DNA of 64,000 bases from positions 3,782,001-3,846,000 of the forward strand of contig NZ_CP113264.1 in NCBI RefSeq assembly GCF_026642255.1. The letters are read 5' to 3'. Positions 50,301 through 58,856 of the stretch are shown here, piece by piece. The position numbers were made by a program, and so were the translations under genes. This DNA is from Streptomonospora nanhaiensis (GTDB lineage: Bacteria > Actinomycetota > Actinomycetes > Streptosporangiales > Streptosporangiaceae). The first letter of the stretch is position 1, and every line of letters starts with the position of its first letter. The notes under the pieces were generated by a model that was given only the letters and a program-made list of their open reading frames with translations, was not told the DNA's origin and did no database searches.

Positions 50301-53021
50301 GGGGGCGGGGACGGGGGCGGGCCGGCGCTCGGGCTCGGGCGCCGCGGCGGGCGCGGCCCGTTCGCAGGGGTTGGCGAGGAAGCGCTGGGGCCGGCCGGGG
50401 TCGATCGGGCGCAGGAAGCGGTGCTCGTACAGTGCCTCGACGCGTACGTCCCGTCCCAGGGCCCAGGCCGCGGCGGCGCAGCGCAGCAGCCCGCCGATCC
50501 CGTCGGAGCCGGCCTCGACGGCGAAGGCCGGGACGCCCCTCCCCCGGGCCAGGTGGGTGAGGACGGTGTCGGGTCCGGCCTCGATCCACAGGTCGGTCCC
50601 GGCGGCGGCCTCCATGGCCCGGTCGAAGAGGACGGGGGCGGTGGTCTGGCGGACCAGGTGTTCGCGCAGGTCGGTCCCGGGGGCGAGGAGTTCCCCGGTG
50701 ACGGTGGAGTAGACGGGTCGGCGCGGGGCCGTCACCTCGGCGGCGTCCAGTGCCTTGCGCAGGTCGGCGGCGGCCCCGGCCACGAGCGGCGAGTGGAAGG
50801 CGTGGGCGACCGGCAGGCGCAGGCCGTCCAGTTCGCGGACCACCCGGTCGACCGCTGCGGTGCCGCCGGAGACCACCGTGGCCCCGGGGGCGTTGAGGCA
50901 GGCGACACCGACGCCGTCGGGCAGGAGCGGCCGCACCCGTTCCTCGGGCATCGCCAGGGCGGCCATGGCCCCGTGGTCCCCGGGCAGGGCGGCCATCGCC
51001 CGGCCCCGTTCGCGCACGACGGCCGCCAGGTCGGCCTCGGAGAGGGCGCCCGCCCACGCCAGGGCGGTGAGTTCGCCCAGGCTGTGGCCGACCGCCAGGT
51101 CGGCGCGGATGCCCAGGGCCTCCAGCGCCGCGATCGAGGCCAGGGACGCGGCGACGATGCGGGGCTGGGCGACGGAGGTGTCGGCGGCCGGATCGCCCTC
51201 GGGCAGGTCCGCCCCCTCGTAGAGGTCGGCGACGGCGGGCAGCCGCCGCGCCAGCGCGCCGCCGGTGCGGCCGGCCGAGGCCGCCTGTCCCGACATCAGC
51301 AGGCCGATCCGCGCCCCGTCCCCTCCGGGCGGTGCGGTGAAGACGTCGGGGCCGAGGGTGCGGCGGCCGGCGGCGACCGCGTCCGCGGCCCGCCGCAGGA
51401 GGCCGGGGAGCCCGGCGTCCGGCGCGGCGGTGACCGCGGCCCGGTGCGCTCCGCCGCCGCGGGTGCGGGAGAGTTCGGCCGCCAGGTCGGTGTACTGGGC
51501 GTAGGACAGCGTGTCGGCCGTGCGGGCGGCGTCCTGGATCCTCTCCCGGAGCTCCTCGGCGGAGTCCGCGGAGAACACGAGGAGCTCGCTCTCCTGGGGG
51601 GTGCGTCCCAGGGTGGCGGTGCGCGCGTCCAGGCCGGTGCGCCGGTGGGCGGCCAGCCCCTCGACCACGACGTGGGCGTTGATGCCGCCGAAGCCCATGG
51701 AGCTGACCCCGGCCCGCAGGGGCCGGCCCTGCGGCCAGGTCTCGGGTTCGCGGACCGTGCGCAGGCGGGCGCGGTCCCCGGAGAGCTCCTCGACGGGGTC
51801 CTCGCACCCGGCGGTGGGCGGGACGACCTGGGTGTGGACCGCCATGACGGCCTTGATGAGGCCGGCCGCGCCCGCGGCGGCCTTCGTGTGGCCGATGAGC
51901 GCCTTGACCGAGCCCACGGCGGGCAGCGGCCCGTCGCCGGGTTCCCCGACCAGGCCCGAGAGGGCCTTCAGCTCGGCCCGGTCCCCGATGACGGTGCCGG
52001 TGCCGTGCGCCTCGAAGTAGGACACGGTCCGCGCGTGGAAGCCGGCCTCGCGGTAGGCGCGGTCCAGGGCGAGGCGCTGCCCCTCGCTCTCGGGCCTGGT
52101 GATGCCGCCGGTGCCGTCCGAGGACACCCCCCAGCCCCGCAGGACCGCGTAGGGGCGCAGCCCCAGGGCCTGGGCGTCCTCCAGCCGAGTCAGGACCACC
52201 ATGCCGCAGCCCTCGCCCGGCAGGAACCCCGAGGAGCCGCGGTCGAAGACGCGCATGCGGTCGCGGGCCAGGGCGCCCGCCCGGGAGAAGCCCACGAGCT
52301 CGAAGGGGTCGATGCTCAGGTCCACCCCGCCGGCGACGACGGTACGGGCCCGGCCCTCGGTGATCTCCCGGCACCCGTGGATGACCGCCAGGAGGGAGGA
52401 GGCGCAGGCCCCGTCCACGGTGTACCCGCCGCCGCCGAAGCCGAAGTGCGAGCAGATGCGCCCCGCGATGGTGTTGGACAGGCTGCCGGCGAGCGTGTCG
52501 CCGTCCGGCTCGGGAAAGGGCTCCAGGAAGCGGTCGCGCAGGTCGTCCAGGAGGCAGGGGTCGGTCTCCCCGCGCTCGGCCAGCAGGCCGGCGACCACGC
52601 GGCGGACGTAGGGCCAGCGGGTCCGGAGCACGTGCGACCGGGTGAACTCGCCGGTCAGGGTGTTGCCCACGAAGACCGACGTGTCCGCCGCGCCCGCGGT
52701 CGCGTCCAGGCCTGCGTCGGAGAGCGCCCGGGACGCGGTGTCCAGGGCCAGCCAGTGGGTGAGGTCGGTGGCGCGGTAGGTGGGACCGGCCACCCCGAAG
52801 GCGGCGCGGTCGAACTCGTAGCCCTCCAGGACGGCGGCGTGGGTGACCGAGATCCGGTCGGGGTCGGTCCCCGACTCCCCGAGGTAGTCGGCGAGGTCCA
52901 GCCGCTCGGCCGGGATGCGCCGGAAGGCGCGCCGCCCGGAGAGCGCGTTGTCCCACAGTTCGGCGGGGGTGGAGGCCCCTCCGTAGGTGCACGCCATGCC
53001 CACGATCGCGACGCCGTTCAT
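47298..53021 (-). CDS. pksE: Iterative enediyne polyketide synthase (PKSE)
   Basis: A 1907-aa PKS with the enediyne order KS-AT-ACP-KR-DH-PPTase. KS: active Cys in TVDGACASSL (C206), His in EAHGTGT (H339) and GHTKAA (H378). AT: nucleophile in GHSLGE. ACP: attachment Ser in DLHLNSI. KR: VLLVTGGGKGIGAECA. DH: DPYLEHHEFEGDRLLPAVLG hotdog with His. The terminal domain, with PVGVDLV and WAASEALRK, is the built-in phosphopantetheinyl transferase. It makes a linear conjugated polyene from malonyl-CoA, with release by the neighbouring thioesterase. ATG 53021 overlaps UNBU (ATGA). Length and order match characterised enediyne synthases; ring size (9 or 10) cannot be read from this gene alone. Confidence 0.95.
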   Translation of the reverse strand: MNGVAIVGMACTYGGASTPAELWDNALSGRRAFRRIPAERLDLADYLGESGTDPDRISVTHAAVLEGYEFDRAAFGVAGPTYRATDLTHWLALDTASRALSDAGLDATAGAADTSVFVGNTLTGEFTRSHVLRTRWPYVRRVVAGLLAERGETDPCLLDDLRDRFLEPFPEPDGDTLAGSLSNTIAGRICSHFGFGGGGYTVDGACASSLLAVIHGCREITEGRARTVVAGGVDLSIDPFELVGFSRAGALARDRMRVFDRGSSGFLPGEGCGMVVLTRLEDAQALGLRPYAVLRGWGVSSDGTGGITRPESEGQRLALDRAYREAGFHARTVSYFEAHGTGTVIGDRAELKALSGLVGEPGDGPLPAVGSVKALIGHTKAAAGAAGLIKAVMAVHTQVVPPTAGCEDPVEELSGDRARLRTVREPETWPQGRPLRAGVSSMGFGGINAHVVVEGLAAHRRTGLDARTATLGRTPQESELLVFSADSAEELRERIQDAARTADTLSYAQYTDLAAELSRTRGGGAHRAAVTAAPDAGLPGLLRRAADAVAAGRRTLGPDVFTAPPGGDGARIGLLMSGQAASAGRTGGALARRLPAVADLYEGADLPEGDPAADTSVAQPRIVAASLASIAALEALGIRADLAVGHSLGELTALAWAGALSEADLAAVVRERGRAMAALPGDHGAMAALAMPEERVRPLLPDGVGVACLNAPGATVVSGGTAAVDRVVRELDGLRLPVAHAFHSPLVAGAAADLRKALDAAEVTAPRRPVYSTVTGELLAPGTDLREHLVRQTTAPVLFDRAMEAAAGTDLWIEAGPDTVLTHLARGRGVPAFAVEAGSDGIGGLLRCAAAAWALGRDVRVEALYEHRFLRPIDPGRPQRFLANPCERAAPAAAPEPERRPAPVPAPGATAEEAAGAAPADVIRAVVAERAELPLASVTGDTRLRADLHLNSITVAQLIAEAARRLSLPVPAHLTEHSGATIAQIAELLAEGPATGTEAAKADTVAGVAPWVRVFTVDHVEVRPLRPGTGGPRTAPADGGAGGAHVVARDDDALGAALAPRNLGEGTLVLRPARDDDPLDCLDLVAEAAKALTGARRLLVVQDDDGPAHATAAGFARSAHLELGVPAAVVTVPARSPGAADLVEAEAASLAEHGGYAECRHHPDGTRTEPRLRHRPLSEPPAGHRFPGPGDVLLVTGGGKGIGAECARTLAVRTGARIAVLGRSDPADDPELARNLARFEEDGVDHTYQRADVRDPDSVRRAVHAAVDALGPVTGVLHGAGANEPAALADLDPGALEHAVAPKVSGLLNLLDALDPGPLRLFVSFGSLIARTGLPGEAHYALANEWLGALTEEVASRVEGCRALAVDWSVWSGAGMGERLGTLDALARRGIDPIPLDTGLDLLHRLIASPDVSGGVVVTGRYGDAPTLRAEEAELPMLRFLERPRRVVPGVEAVADTVLRADTDPYLEHHEFEGDRLLPAVLGMEAMAQAASVLTGTREHPVLEDLRLTAPVVVGRGEEVTLRAAALALPDGTVRTVLRSSATGFAVDHFTAVLPPPGTPDTGRRVVLPVVPDAPVPVRPDEHLYGRLLFQDGPLRRVGAYRRLTGYDCVADLEEGPGGAWFAHHLPGRLLLGDPGRRDAALHALQACLPGTRLLPVGAERVTILDTASAPALLHARERHAEGGRHVFDLELTGADGAVLERWEGLALNVMGPGPLPVGVELLGPHLDRRAAEVTGVAGVRVAVERGDTQVRRRARAVHRLLGTGVTVRGRPDGRPELSTGDQVSVTHCGAVTMVATAPVPVGVDLVWMPDTVEARVRWDDVLGPEALALRDALADRDPGRGRDEHAAVVWAASEALRKCAGRPGGPMTLRSLDGPWILLDGGGVTVAVHHDGDDVAAVAVRGGDGA

Positions 53022-53944
53022 CGGTCCTTCCCCCACTTCGAGAGTCCGTACAGGTACAGGCCACGGACCGCGCACACGGCCACGAGGGCGAAGAACAGCC
53101 CGAAGACGACGTGTGCCGCGGTGAGCGCCCCGTAGAGCCCCGCGACCGAGAGCCCGAAGAACACCTGGTTCCTGGGGCTGGAGGGCGTGGTGGCGGGGTC
53201 GGTGACCATGTAGAAGGTGAAGAGCACGAAGGCCAGTCCGGTGACGGGTCCCAGGACGGCGGCGAGGGAGGCGTCCAGGAACACGGCCCGCACGATGCCC
53301 TGGAGGGCGAAGCCGCCCAGCCACGCCACGACCAGCCATCCGCGCTTGGTGAGTTTGAAGTTGAGCAGGCTGCCGGTGGTGAGGATGAGGGCCGGCAGGA
53401 TCCAGTCCCAGGCCCCGGACACGTTCTCCGTGAAGTGGTACGGCGGGGCGATGCCGACCCAGGTGAAGGTGACCAGGGTCGCGGCGATGCCGAAGTTGGA
53501 GGGGTTGAGGAAGTGCCGGACTCCCTTGCCCGTGTCGACCCTGAGCACGGTCTTGGAGGCCAGGGCGACGACGACGCCGAAGACGACCGGCCACACCCGC
53601 TCCCCCGAGTAGAGGAGCATCCCGACGGCGAGGGCGGTGATGTGGGCGGGCAGCAGGAAGTCGACGAGGGTCCGCGCGCCCCCGAGGAACTTGGGGCGGC
53701 GGCCGTTGAGCCGCGCGTCCAGGTACTCCAGTCCCAGTTCCATCGTGTAGGCGGTGGCCAGGGCCGCGAGGGGGACGGCGACCATCGGCTCGAAGCCCAG
53801 GTAGGCGTAGCCGAGGATGTTGAGGACCGTGATGGCGACGGCGAAGCGGCGCAGGGCGGTGAGGCGCACGTCGCGTGCGGGCGGCGGCGAGGGGGCGGGG
53901 CCGCCGTCCTCGCGGTCGGTCGCTCGTACTCGGAGTTCGGTCAT
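53018..53944 (-). CDS. unbU: Enediyne biosynthesis membrane protein UnbU
   Basis: A 308-aa polytopic membrane protein of the UNBU family, conserved beside enediyne synthases with unknown reaction. About eight hydrophobic segments are visible, with NPSNFGIAATLVTFTWVGIAPPYHF, a GSLLNFKLTKRGW loop and TFYMVTDPATTPSSPRNQVFFG near the C-terminus. The last segment resembles the RnfD/NqrB-type flavin-attachment region (S/T-rich, DPATTP), hinting at a role in electron transfer. ATG 53944 overlaps UNBV and its end overlaps pksE. Confidence 0.9.
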   Translation of the reverse strand: MTELRVRATDREDGGPAPSPPPARDVRLTALRRFAVAITVLNILGYAYLGFEPMVAVPLAALATAYTMELGLEYLDARLNGRRPKFLGGARTLVDFLLPAHITALAVGMLLYSGERVWPVVFGVVVALASKTVLRVDTGKGVRHFLNPSNFGIAATLVTFTWVGIAPPYHFTENVSGAWDWILPALILTTGSLLNFKLTKRGWLVVAWLGGFALQGIVRAVFLDASLAAVLGPVTGLAFVLFTFYMVTDPATTPSSPRNQVFFGLSVAGLYGALTAAHVVFGLFFALVAVCAVRGLYLYGLSKWGKDR

Positions 53945-55875
53945 GATCCGCTCCCGCTGCCGGTCTCGGAGGTCTCGGCGCCGTCGGTCAGGACGACGGT
54001 GTGGCGGCCGGGGGTCAGGACGACCTCGGCCGTGTGGACGCGCCCCCGGTCGTCGCGCCAGGTCAGTTCGACCGGGACGGGGTCCTCGTCCGCGGCTTCG
54101 CCGAGGCCGATGACGAGTTCGGGCGCGTGCTTGCCGGAGTGCCCGTTGCCGCCGTCGACCTGGGCGACGTGGACCCTTCCGTCGGGCGCGGTCACGCGGA
54201 CGGCGGTGCCGACGGCGGGCGTGGTGCCGTGCTCGGCGGGCCGCACGAGGTTGAGCGAGACGGAGGCGCCGGGGTCGGGCGAGTCGTTGCGGTAGAGCAC
54301 CGAGGTGTCCCACTGGTTGGCGACCGCGATGTCCAGGAGTCCGTCGCCGTCGGTGTCGGCCATGGCCACGCCGCGGCTGACCGTGCTCCGGCCGACGCCC
54401 ACGTGGTCGCCGATCTCGGCGAAGCGGCCCTGCCCCCCTTCCCGGGCGAAGAAGCTCAGGCCCCCGTCGCCGGACAGGTCGGTCTCGGGGCCGAGGTCGG
54501 GCCAGACCCGGGGGTCGGCGAGGAGTTCGTCGTTGACGAGGGCGACCTCCTGGATCTCCGGCCACCGGTTGACCTCCCCGGCGACGAAGCCGGTCGCCTG
54601 GACGACCTCCTTGTGGCCGTCGTTGTCGAGGTCGGTGAAGCGGATGTCCCACCCCCATCCGGAGCGGGCGAGGCCGAGCTGCTCGCTGCGGTCGCGGAAG
54701 GGCGCCCTGCCCTCGGCGATCAGGCCGTCGTCGTCGGTGTTCATCCAGATGAAGTTGCTCTCGAAGAGGGCGAACTCCTCGGTGATGTTGCTGACGGCCA
54801 TGTCGAGGCGCCCGTCGCCGTCGAGGTCGCCGAAGTCGATGCCCATGCCCTTGAAGGAGTCCTCCCCCAGGACCTTGGAACCGGCGGTGGTCGGCGTCCA
54901 GGTCCCTCCGAGCGCCGTGAACGAGGGGTCGCCCGGCACGGAGTCGTTGCGCAGCAGGACGTCGGGGCCGAAGTCGTTGGAGACGTACAGCTCGGGGAGC
55001 ATGTCCCCGTCGAGGTCGGCCGCGCCCAGGGCGAGGGTCCAGCCCGTGGACGCCCTGCCCTCCAGGACACCGCCGGCTTCGGTGAAGAGGGGGCCGTCGG
55101 GGTCGGTGGAGCCGAGCAGCAGGCGGTTCTCCCCCGCGTTGGCGGCCCGGGACATGGAGTGCTGCATGGTGGGCCGCCCCCCGCCGGAGGTGTCCAGGAC
55201 CGCCGCGTCGTCGGGGAAGTAGTTGCCGATGACGAGGTCGAGCGTGCCGTCGCCGTCCACGTCGGCGGTGAGGGCCGCGTTGGAGTGCCAGGTCTCGTAG
55301 CCGCCGTCCAGGAGTTCGACGGCCTCGTAGGCGTCCGCGGAGGGGGCGTCCCCGCCCGCCATGTGCAGCGAGGGGCTGCGGCCCCAGTAGTAGACGAGCA
55401 GGTCCATGCGGCCGTCGGCGTCGGCGTCGACGGGCTGGCAGCCCATCGGGGCCATGGTGTCGTCGTAGGGCAGGTCGCCCGTGTCGAGGGCGAAGGGTGC
55501 GTAGCGGGAGGGGCCGGTGGGGGCGGGGGCGACCAAGGCCCGGTCCACGCGGGGGTCCACGTAGCACAGGTCGTTCATGAGCCCGTCGCCGTCCAGGTCG
55601 GTGACGGCCACGCCCGCGCCCACGCTGGACATCCACGCCTGGATGCCCTCGTAGTCGGGGTGCAGGTCGCGGTCCTCCCTCATGGGGAGCCCGGGGGGCG
55701 GTTCGAGTTCCAGGGGGGTGAAGGAGAAGGCGGAGGCCAGGGCGTCCACCTCGTCCGCGCCGGGTTCGGGCACCCGTGCGACGAGGAAGGCGGCGGCGAC
55801 CAGGAGCAGGGCGACGCCCTTGGCCGCGTGTGCGCGCAGGGGCCGGCGGGGGGACCGTGTCCGCTCAGAGGGCAC
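53941..55875 (-). CDS. unbV: Enediyne biosynthesis protein UnbV (FG-GAP/ASPIC)
   Basis: A 644-aa protein of the UNBV family. The N-terminus has a basic region and one hydrophobic helix (VALLLVAAAFLVARV), so it is probably exported or anchored. At least seven FG-GAP-like calcium-loop repeats follow (DLDGDGLMND, DADADGRMDL, DVDGDGTLDL, DLDGDMLPEL, DLDGDGRLDM, DLDNDGHKEV, DTDGDGLLDI), forming a beta propeller. The C-terminal ASPIC/UnbV domain has VDGGNGHSGKHAPELVIGLG. GTG 55875 with GGAGGGGG upstream; it overlaps UNBL by 11 nt. Its chemical role in warhead formation is not established. Confidence 0.92.
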   Translation of the reverse strand: MPSERTRSPRRPLRAHAAKGVALLLVAAAFLVARVPEPGADEVDALASAFSFTPLELEPPPGLPMREDRDLHPDYEGIQAWMSSVGAGVAVTDLDGDGLMNDLCYVDPRVDRALVAPAPTGPSRYAPFALDTGDLPYDDTMAPMGCQPVDADADGRMDLLVYYWGRSPSLHMAGGDAPSADAYEAVELLDGGYETWHSNAALTADVDGDGTLDLVIGNYFPDDAAVLDTSGGGRPTMQHSMSRAANAGENRLLLGSTDPDGPLFTEAGGVLEGRASTGWTLALGAADLDGDMLPELYVSNDFGPDVLLRNDSVPGDPSFTALGGTWTPTTAGSKVLGEDSFKGMGIDFGDLDGDGRLDMAVSNITEEFALFESNFIWMNTDDDGLIAEGRAPFRDRSEQLGLARSGWGWDIRFTDLDNDGHKEVVQATGFVAGEVNRWPEIQEVALVNDELLADPRVWPDLGPETDLSGDGGLSFFAREGGQGRFAEIGDHVGVGRSTVSRGVAMADTDGDGLLDIAVANQWDTSVLYRNDSPDPGASVSLNLVRPAEHGTTPAVGTAVRVTAPDGRVHVAQVDGGNGHSGKHAPELVIGLGEAADEDPVPVELTWRDDRGRVHTAEVVLTPGRHTVVLTDGAETSETGSGSGS

Positions 55876-56827
55876 TGGGGACCCCCTCCGTCAGCCGGGC
55901 GGCCACCCGCGACCGCCACACCGCGTAGGCGGGCGTCCCGGTCCGGGGCGCGTCACGGCCCCACGGCGGGAGTGCGGCCCGTTCCTCGTCGGTCACCTCC
56001 GCCGCGTCCCGGGAGCCGAGGCCCGCCAGGGTCCGCACCGCCGACTCGGAGTCCGGCGCGACCGGTCCGAGGGTCACCAGGGCCTTGGCCGCGAACGCGG
56101 CTCCCTGGGCCAGGGCGGGTGCGTGGACCCCGGCTGCGTCGAGGAGCCGGCGGGCCCGGTCCGGTGCGGCCCCGGTGAAGGCGGCCGCCAGGGCGACACC
56201 GCTCCACAGGTCGCCGTGGAACCCGTGTGGGGCCCGGCCGACGGAGCGGGCGATCCGCTCCGGTTCGGCGCAGCGCGCGAACCACAGGGCGCGGCCCGCC
56301 CCCTGCGCGGTGGCGTGGCGGACGTATCCGGGCAGCGGCGCGCTCAGCCGCCGGTCGGCGCCGCCGAAGAACACCTGGTGGAAGCCGTATCCGTCCCAGG
56401 CGAGCCAGCCCAGGAGGGGGTCGAGCTGGCGCAGGACCGGCCTCCAGAGCACGCGCGGCAGGCGGGCCAGGGCCCAGCCCGCGCCGACGTGCGCCGTGTA
56501 GGGGCTGCGGCGGGCGCGCCCGTGGAGCATGCGGGAGAAGTCGGTGCGGCGCGGGAGGCTGAGCGCGTCGGTCAGGCACAGGGCCATGGCCGCCCCCTCG
56601 TAGACGAAGCCCGCGTCGGGGCCGTGCTGCTCGGGGAAGGTCTCCGGGGCCCGGGCAGGGTCGTCGAGCGCCGTGCCGTAGCCCCGGTGGAACGCCGCGC
56701 CGGCGGCCTCCAGGCGGGCCACCGTCCCCGCCTCCCCCCGGTCGAACCCGCGGGAGGCGAATGTCGTCTCCTCGAGGGGGAATTGCAACACGGATCGGAA
56801 GTTCGTTCTCGCCCGGCCTAGGTACAT
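55865..56827 (-). CDS. unbL: Enediyne biosynthesis protein UnbL (DUF1702)
   Basis: A 320-aa protein of the DUF1702/UNBL family, first gene of the warhead operon. Characteristic segments are EETTFASRGFDRG (about residues 21-33), FVYEGAAMALCLTD, VGAGWALARLP, GYGFHQVFFGG and GFHGDLWSGVALAAAFTGA. No cofactor motif is obvious and its reaction is unknown. ATG 56827 is chosen because family members begin shortly before the RSVLQFPLEE strand; the open frame runs to 57046 but the upstream part is AT-rich promoter-like DNA. Confidence 0.9.
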   Translation of the reverse strand: MYLGRARTNFRSVLQFPLEETTFASRGFDRGEAGTVARLEAAGAAFHRGYGTALDDPARAPETFPEQHGPDAGFVYEGAAMALCLTDALSLPRRTDFSRMLHGRARRSPYTAHVGAGWALARLPRVLWRPVLRQLDPLLGWLAWDGYGFHQVFFGGADRRLSAPLPGYVRHATAQGAGRALWFARCAEPERIARSVGRAPHGFHGDLWSGVALAAAFTGAAPDRARRLLDAAGVHAPALAQGAAFAAKALVTLGPVAPDSESAVRTLAGLGSRDAAEVTDEERAALPPWGRDAPRTGTPAYAVWRSRVAARLTEGVPSAL

Positions 56828-56840
56828 GACCACCGCCCCT

Positions 56841-56935
56841 GGTTGTATCGCACCCGACGAATCTACGGTCCTTCGCAATTCGTCCCAATAGGAAGGAGGT
56901 ACCGAATCGAATACAACCGGTACCAGAAAGGTACC
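56841..56935. promoter_or_regulatory. Divergent promoter region of the enediyne operon
   Basis: An AT-rich gap between unbL and the amine oxidase. GGTTGTAT (56841-56848) and its inverse ATACAACC (56911-56918) form a widely spaced dyad. Three GGTACC hexamers cluster at 56899, 56919 and 56930. These are candidate sites for the cluster regulators. Confidence 0.45.
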
Positions 56936-56976
56936 GTCCGCAAAATCTGGTCGCACAACGCATACCGAAGAACAGC

Positions 56977-56982
56977 TATAAA
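56977..56982 (+). promoter_or_regulatory. -10 box of a likely leaderless transcript
   Basis: TATAAA ends 6 nt before the ATG at 56989, so transcription would begin at or next to the start codon. No ribosome site precedes that ATG. Confidence 0.5.
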
Positions 56983-56988
56983 AAACGG

Positions 56989-58326
56989 ATGATCGCCATT
57001 GTGGGAGCGGGGCTGGCGGGGCTCGCCTGCGCCGACGAGCTGACACGGGCCGGGCACGAGGTGACGGTGTACGAGGCCTCCGACCGGGTCGGCGGCCGCT
57101 GCTGGACGGTCGACGCCTTCGGGGGCCGCACCGTCGAGCGCGGCGCCCAGCTGATCGACTCGGGGGACACCCGGCTGCTGCGGCTCCTGGACCGCCTCGG
57201 CCTGGACACGGTCGACCTGCACGCCTCGGGGGACGCGGGGGCCGGGCCCCTGCTGTGGATCGGCGGGGCGCCCTACCCGTTGGAGGAGGCCGACGCGGAG
57301 TACCGCGAGCTGGACCCGGTCGTGCGCGCCGACCGGCAGGCGGCGGGCCCCGCGCCGGGCCGCGGCCGCATGACCCCCCGCGCCCTGGAACTGGACGCCA
57401 TGTCCGTCGAGGACTACCTCGGACGCACGGTCCCCGGCACCCGCCTGGCCCGCCTCCTCGGGACCGCCTACGCCTGGGAGCTGGGGGCCGACGCCGCCGA
57501 GCTGAGCGCGCTCCACCTGGTCACCCTGCTCGGCGCCAACCCTCCCGGCGAGTTCGGGCTCTTCGGTCCGGCCGACGCCCGGTACGCCGTGCGGGGCGGG
57601 ACCGGGCGCGTGGCCGAGCTGCTCGCGGACCGGCTGCCCGGCCGGGTCAGGCTCGGCCACGAACTGGTCGCCCTGCGCAGGGACGGGGCCGGCCGCACCG
57701 TCCTGGTCCTGGACCGGGACGGGGGGGTCTTCGAGGCCCGGCCGGACCGCACCGTCCTGACCGTCCCCTTCTCCGTCCTCGCGGCGCGCGTGGACCTGTC
57801 CGGGGCGGAGTTCGGACCGGACCGCATGCGCGCCGTCCGGGAGCTGGGGATGGGCTCGGCGGTGCGCACGCACCTGGAGTTCACGGGGAGGCCGTGGACC
57901 TCGGTCGGCTGCAACGGGGCGGCCGTCTCCGACGGCGGCTTCCAGTCGTGCTGGGACGAGACCCTGGGCCTTCCGGGGGACGGGGGGCCGGCCGTGCTGG
58001 TCAACCTGCGCACCGGGCGGGTCCCCGCCGCCGACCCCGCGGCGATCGCGGACCGGTTCCTGGCCGAGTTCGATTCGCTGGTTCCGGGCGTGGCCTCGTC
58101 ATGGACCGGACGCGCCGTTACCTGGGACTGGTCGGCGCATCCGTGGTCGCTCGGTTCGTACGCGTTCTACCGACCGGGCCAGTTCGCCTCCCTGGCCGGT
58201 ATCGAAGCACTTCCGGAAGGCGACTGCCATTTCGCCGGAGAGCATACCAGTCCACACGACAGCGGCATGAACGGAGCAATATCAAGCGGAGTCCGCGCGG
58301 CACAAGAGATCATGGGTACCACCTAG
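56989..58326 (+). CDS. FAD-dependent amine oxidase-type flavoenzyme
   Basis: A 445-aa flavoprotein of the monoamine oxidase/protoporphyrinogen oxidase superfamily. The FAD dinucleotide motif IAIVGAGLAGLACADEL is at residues 2-18, EASDRVGGRCW at about 35-45, and the C-terminal FAD-ribityl segment HFAGEHTSPHDSGMNGAISSG near 417-437. It could oxidise an amine or desaturate a pathway intermediate or sugar. It is divergent from unbL, probably leaderless, and heads the rightward arm of the cluster. The last 60 codons use noticeably more A/T in third positions than the rest. Confidence 0.83.
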   Translation: MIAIVGAGLAGLACADELTRAGHEVTVYEASDRVGGRCWTVDAFGGRTVERGAQLIDSGDTRLLRLLDRLGLDTVDLHASGDAGAGPLLWIGGAPYPLEEADAEYRELDPVVRADRQAAGPAPGRGRMTPRALELDAMSVEDYLGRTVPGTRLARLLGTAYAWELGADAAELSALHLVTLLGANPPGEFGLFGPADARYAVRGGTGRVAELLADRLPGRVRLGHELVALRRDGAGRTVLVLDRDGGVFEARPDRTVLTVPFSVLAARVDLSGAEFGPDRMRAVRELGMGSAVRTHLEFTGRPWTSVGCNGAAVSDGGFQSCWDETLGLPGDGGPAVLVNLRTGRVPAADPAAIADRFLAEFDSLVPGVASSWTGRAVTWDWSAHPWSLGSYAFYRPGQFASLAGIEALPEGDCHFAGEHTSPHDSGMNGAISSGVRAAQEIMGTT

Positions 58327-58442
58327 GTACCAGAAGTGCCGAATGGACTTTCCAGGGCCGGATTGGATAATGTCTGGCCGGTGCCGGCCCGGCGTTCGGC
58401 CCCGATGCCGCGCGCACGGGAGAAACAGGGAAAGAGGAGAAC

Positions 58443-58805
58443 ATGAGCGAAGAATTCAGCCCGACCCTCGTCATCATCAACCTCCCGGTCAAGGACCTGG
58501 AGGCGGCGACCGCGTGGTACACGAAGGTGCTGGGCCACGGCCCCTCCGGGGAGCCCTCCCCCACCGACGTGGAGTTCGACCTGCGCGAGGGCGTGAGCCT
58601 GCTCCTGACCACGGGCGACGAGGAGGCCGAGGCGGCCGGGGCCAAGGTCCTGTTCGGGGTCGAGGACCTGGACGCCGAGAAGAAGCGCCTGGCCTCGGTG
58701 AACGTCGAGTGCGGCGAGCGCCAGGAGATCCCGGACGCCCTGGCCTGGTTCGACTTCAAGAGCCCCGAGGACCACCGCCTGAGCCTGGTGCAGATGCTGG
58801 GCTGA
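58443..58805 (+). CDS. VOC (glyoxalase/bleomycin-resistance) fold protein
   Basis: A 120-aa protein with the VOC pattern: LVIINLPVKDLEAATAWYTKVLGHGPSG (split around residues 8-35), EFDLREGVSLLLT, and a C-terminal FKSPEDHRLSLVQMLG. Such small VOC proteins may be enzymes or drug-binding resistance proteins. In anthraquinone-fused enediyne clusters VOC proteins (TnmS type) sequester the product, so a self-resistance role is reasonable here. ATG 58443 with GAAAGAGGAGA upstream. A hairpin at 58829-58856 follows. Confidence 0.82.
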   Translation: MSEEFSPTLVIINLPVKDLEAATAWYTKVLGHGPSGEPSPTDVEFDLREGVSLLLTTGDEEAEAAGAKVLFGVEDLDAEKKRLASVNVECGERQEIPDALAWFDFKSPEDHRLSLVQMLG

Positions 58806-58828
58806 CCCGGCGGTCACAGGTCCCCGGC

Positions 58829-58856
58829 GGGGGCGGTCCGAGCCCGGACCGCCCCC
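58829..58856 (+). terminator. Terminator after VOC gene
   Basis: A perfect 12-bp stem (58829-58840 with 58845-58856) and a 4-nt loop, 24 nt after the stop codon. Confidence 0.7.

Noticed and set aside
47133..53135. A 2000-codon open frame antisense to the polyketide synthase
   Set aside because: It is a GC-rich mirror of the PKSE third-position bias: low-complexity Gly/Arg/Asp/Val translation, no domains. The sense strand has complete PKS motifs.
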